Source: Flavobacteriaceae bacterium | GTDB taxonomy: Bacteria > Bacteroidota > Bacteroidia > Flavobacteriales > Flavobacteriaceae | DNA: 7,180 nt | Direction: 5' to 3' | Assembly (NCBI GenBank): GCA_020435885.1 | Contig: JAGQYU010000254.1 | Span: 1 to 7,180, forward strand | In this document: one piece after another, positions 6,748 to 7,180 of the stretch | Position numbering within the stretch: position 1 is the stretch's first letter | Layout of the letters: the number at the start of each line of letters is the position of its first letter | Notes under the pieces: model-generated | The model's input: the letters and a program-made list of their open reading frames with translations, nothing else | Told to the model about the DNA's origin: nothing | Databases searched by the model: none | Program-made: the position numbers and the translations under genes

Positions 6748-7180
6748 ATGAGTAAGTTATACATTGTACCTACGCCTATCGGTAATTTGGAGGATATGAC
6801 CTTTAGGGCTATAAAAGTGCTTAAAGAGGTAGATTTTATCTTAGCGGAAGATACACGTACTTCAGGAAAACTATTAAAACATTTTGAAATAACCACACCT
6901 ATGCAGAGCCATCATATGCACAATGAGCATAAAATGGTGGAGCGTATTGTAGAGAAGCTACAAAGTGGGCAGTCTATTGCACTCATATCTGATGCCGGAA
7001 CACCCGCTATCTCAGACCCCGGATTTTTACTAACAAGGGCTTGTGTACAACAAGGTATTGAAGTAGAATGTTTACCCGGAGCTACTGCTTTTGTACCTGC
7101 GTTGGTTAATAGCGGCTTACCTAATGACCGTTTTGTGTTTGAAGGATTTTTACCCATAAAAAAAGGTAGGCAAACCCGTT
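6748..7180 (+). CDS. rsmI: 16S rRNA (cytidine1402-2'-O)-methyltransferase, N-terminal part
   Basis: The first 144 codons of RsmI, cut by the right edge; family members are usually about 220-290 residues. The enzyme uses S-adenosylmethionine to methylate the 2'-oxygen of C1402 in the decoding centre of 16S rRNA and belongs to the tetrapyrrole-methylase fold. Visible motifs are VPTPIGNLEDMT at 7-18, AEDTRTSGKLL at 33-43, ALISDAGTPAISDPG at 78-92 (SAM-binding) and LPGATAFVPALVNSGLP at 109-125, followed by FEGFLP at 131-136. The ATG at 6748 is firm because the next methionine (residue 17) would remove the first conserved motif. There is no usable Shine-Dalgarno: the purine run GAGAGGAAA lies about 27 bp too far upstream. 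It follows oxyR in the same direction but seems to have its own promoter; a functional link with peroxide defence is not implied. Confidence 0.95.
   Translation, partial: MSKLYIVPTPIGNLEDMTFRAIKVLKEVDFILAEDTRTSGKLLKHFEITTPMQSHHMHNEHKMVERIVEKLQSGQSIALISDAGTPAISDPGFLLTRACVQQGIEVECLPGATAFVPALVNSGLPNDRFVFEGFLPIKKGRQTR

Noticed and set aside
6340..7157. Minus-strand open frames at 6340-6612, 6594-6896 and 6912-7157
   Set aside because: Opposite to oxyR and rsmI, which carry clear family motifs; the 6594-6896 frame also bridges both genes and the promoter between them.

Overview
This window looks like an ordinary chromosomal stretch from an AT-rich member of the Bacteroidota. The evidence is the style of the proteins, the near absence of Shine-Dalgarno sequences before start codons, and boxes matching the Bacteroidota promoter consensus (TTTG near -33, TAnnTTTG near -7) at three genes. 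Genus cannot be fixed from the sequence alone. No mobile element, CRISPR array, tRNA or rRNA was seen, and I did not find a new biological system.

Layout, left to right: (1) 1-1352, minus strand, a ClC-family chloride channel/transporter whose C-terminus runs off the left edge. (2) 1400-3154, minus strand, aspS (aspartyl-tRNA synthetase), 47 bp upstream of the ClC gene and in the same direction, so the two may be co-transcribed. (3) 3155-3496, an AT-rich intergenic stretch holding the aspS promoter at one end and a strong intrinsic terminator for katG at the other. (4) 3497-5665, minus strand, katG (catalase-peroxidase). (5) 5666-5766, a 101-bp divergent control region. (6) 5767-6705, plus strand, oxyR, the peroxide-sensing LysR-type regulator with both redox cysteines. 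(7) 6748-7180, plus strand, the first 144 codons of rsmI (16S rRNA 2'-O-ribose methyltransferase), cut by the right edge.

The functional unit is the divergent katG/oxyR pair. OxyR would sense peroxide and activate katG from the shared region, where a partly palindromic sequence covers the place expected for the katG -33 element. The flanking genes (aspS, rsmI) are translation housekeeping genes with their own likely promoters. Points worth a second look are a valine at the internal proton-glutamate position of the ClC protein, a promoter placed so close to rsmI that its mRNA may be leaderless, and an Asp-to-Asn change next to the OxyR sensing cysteine.
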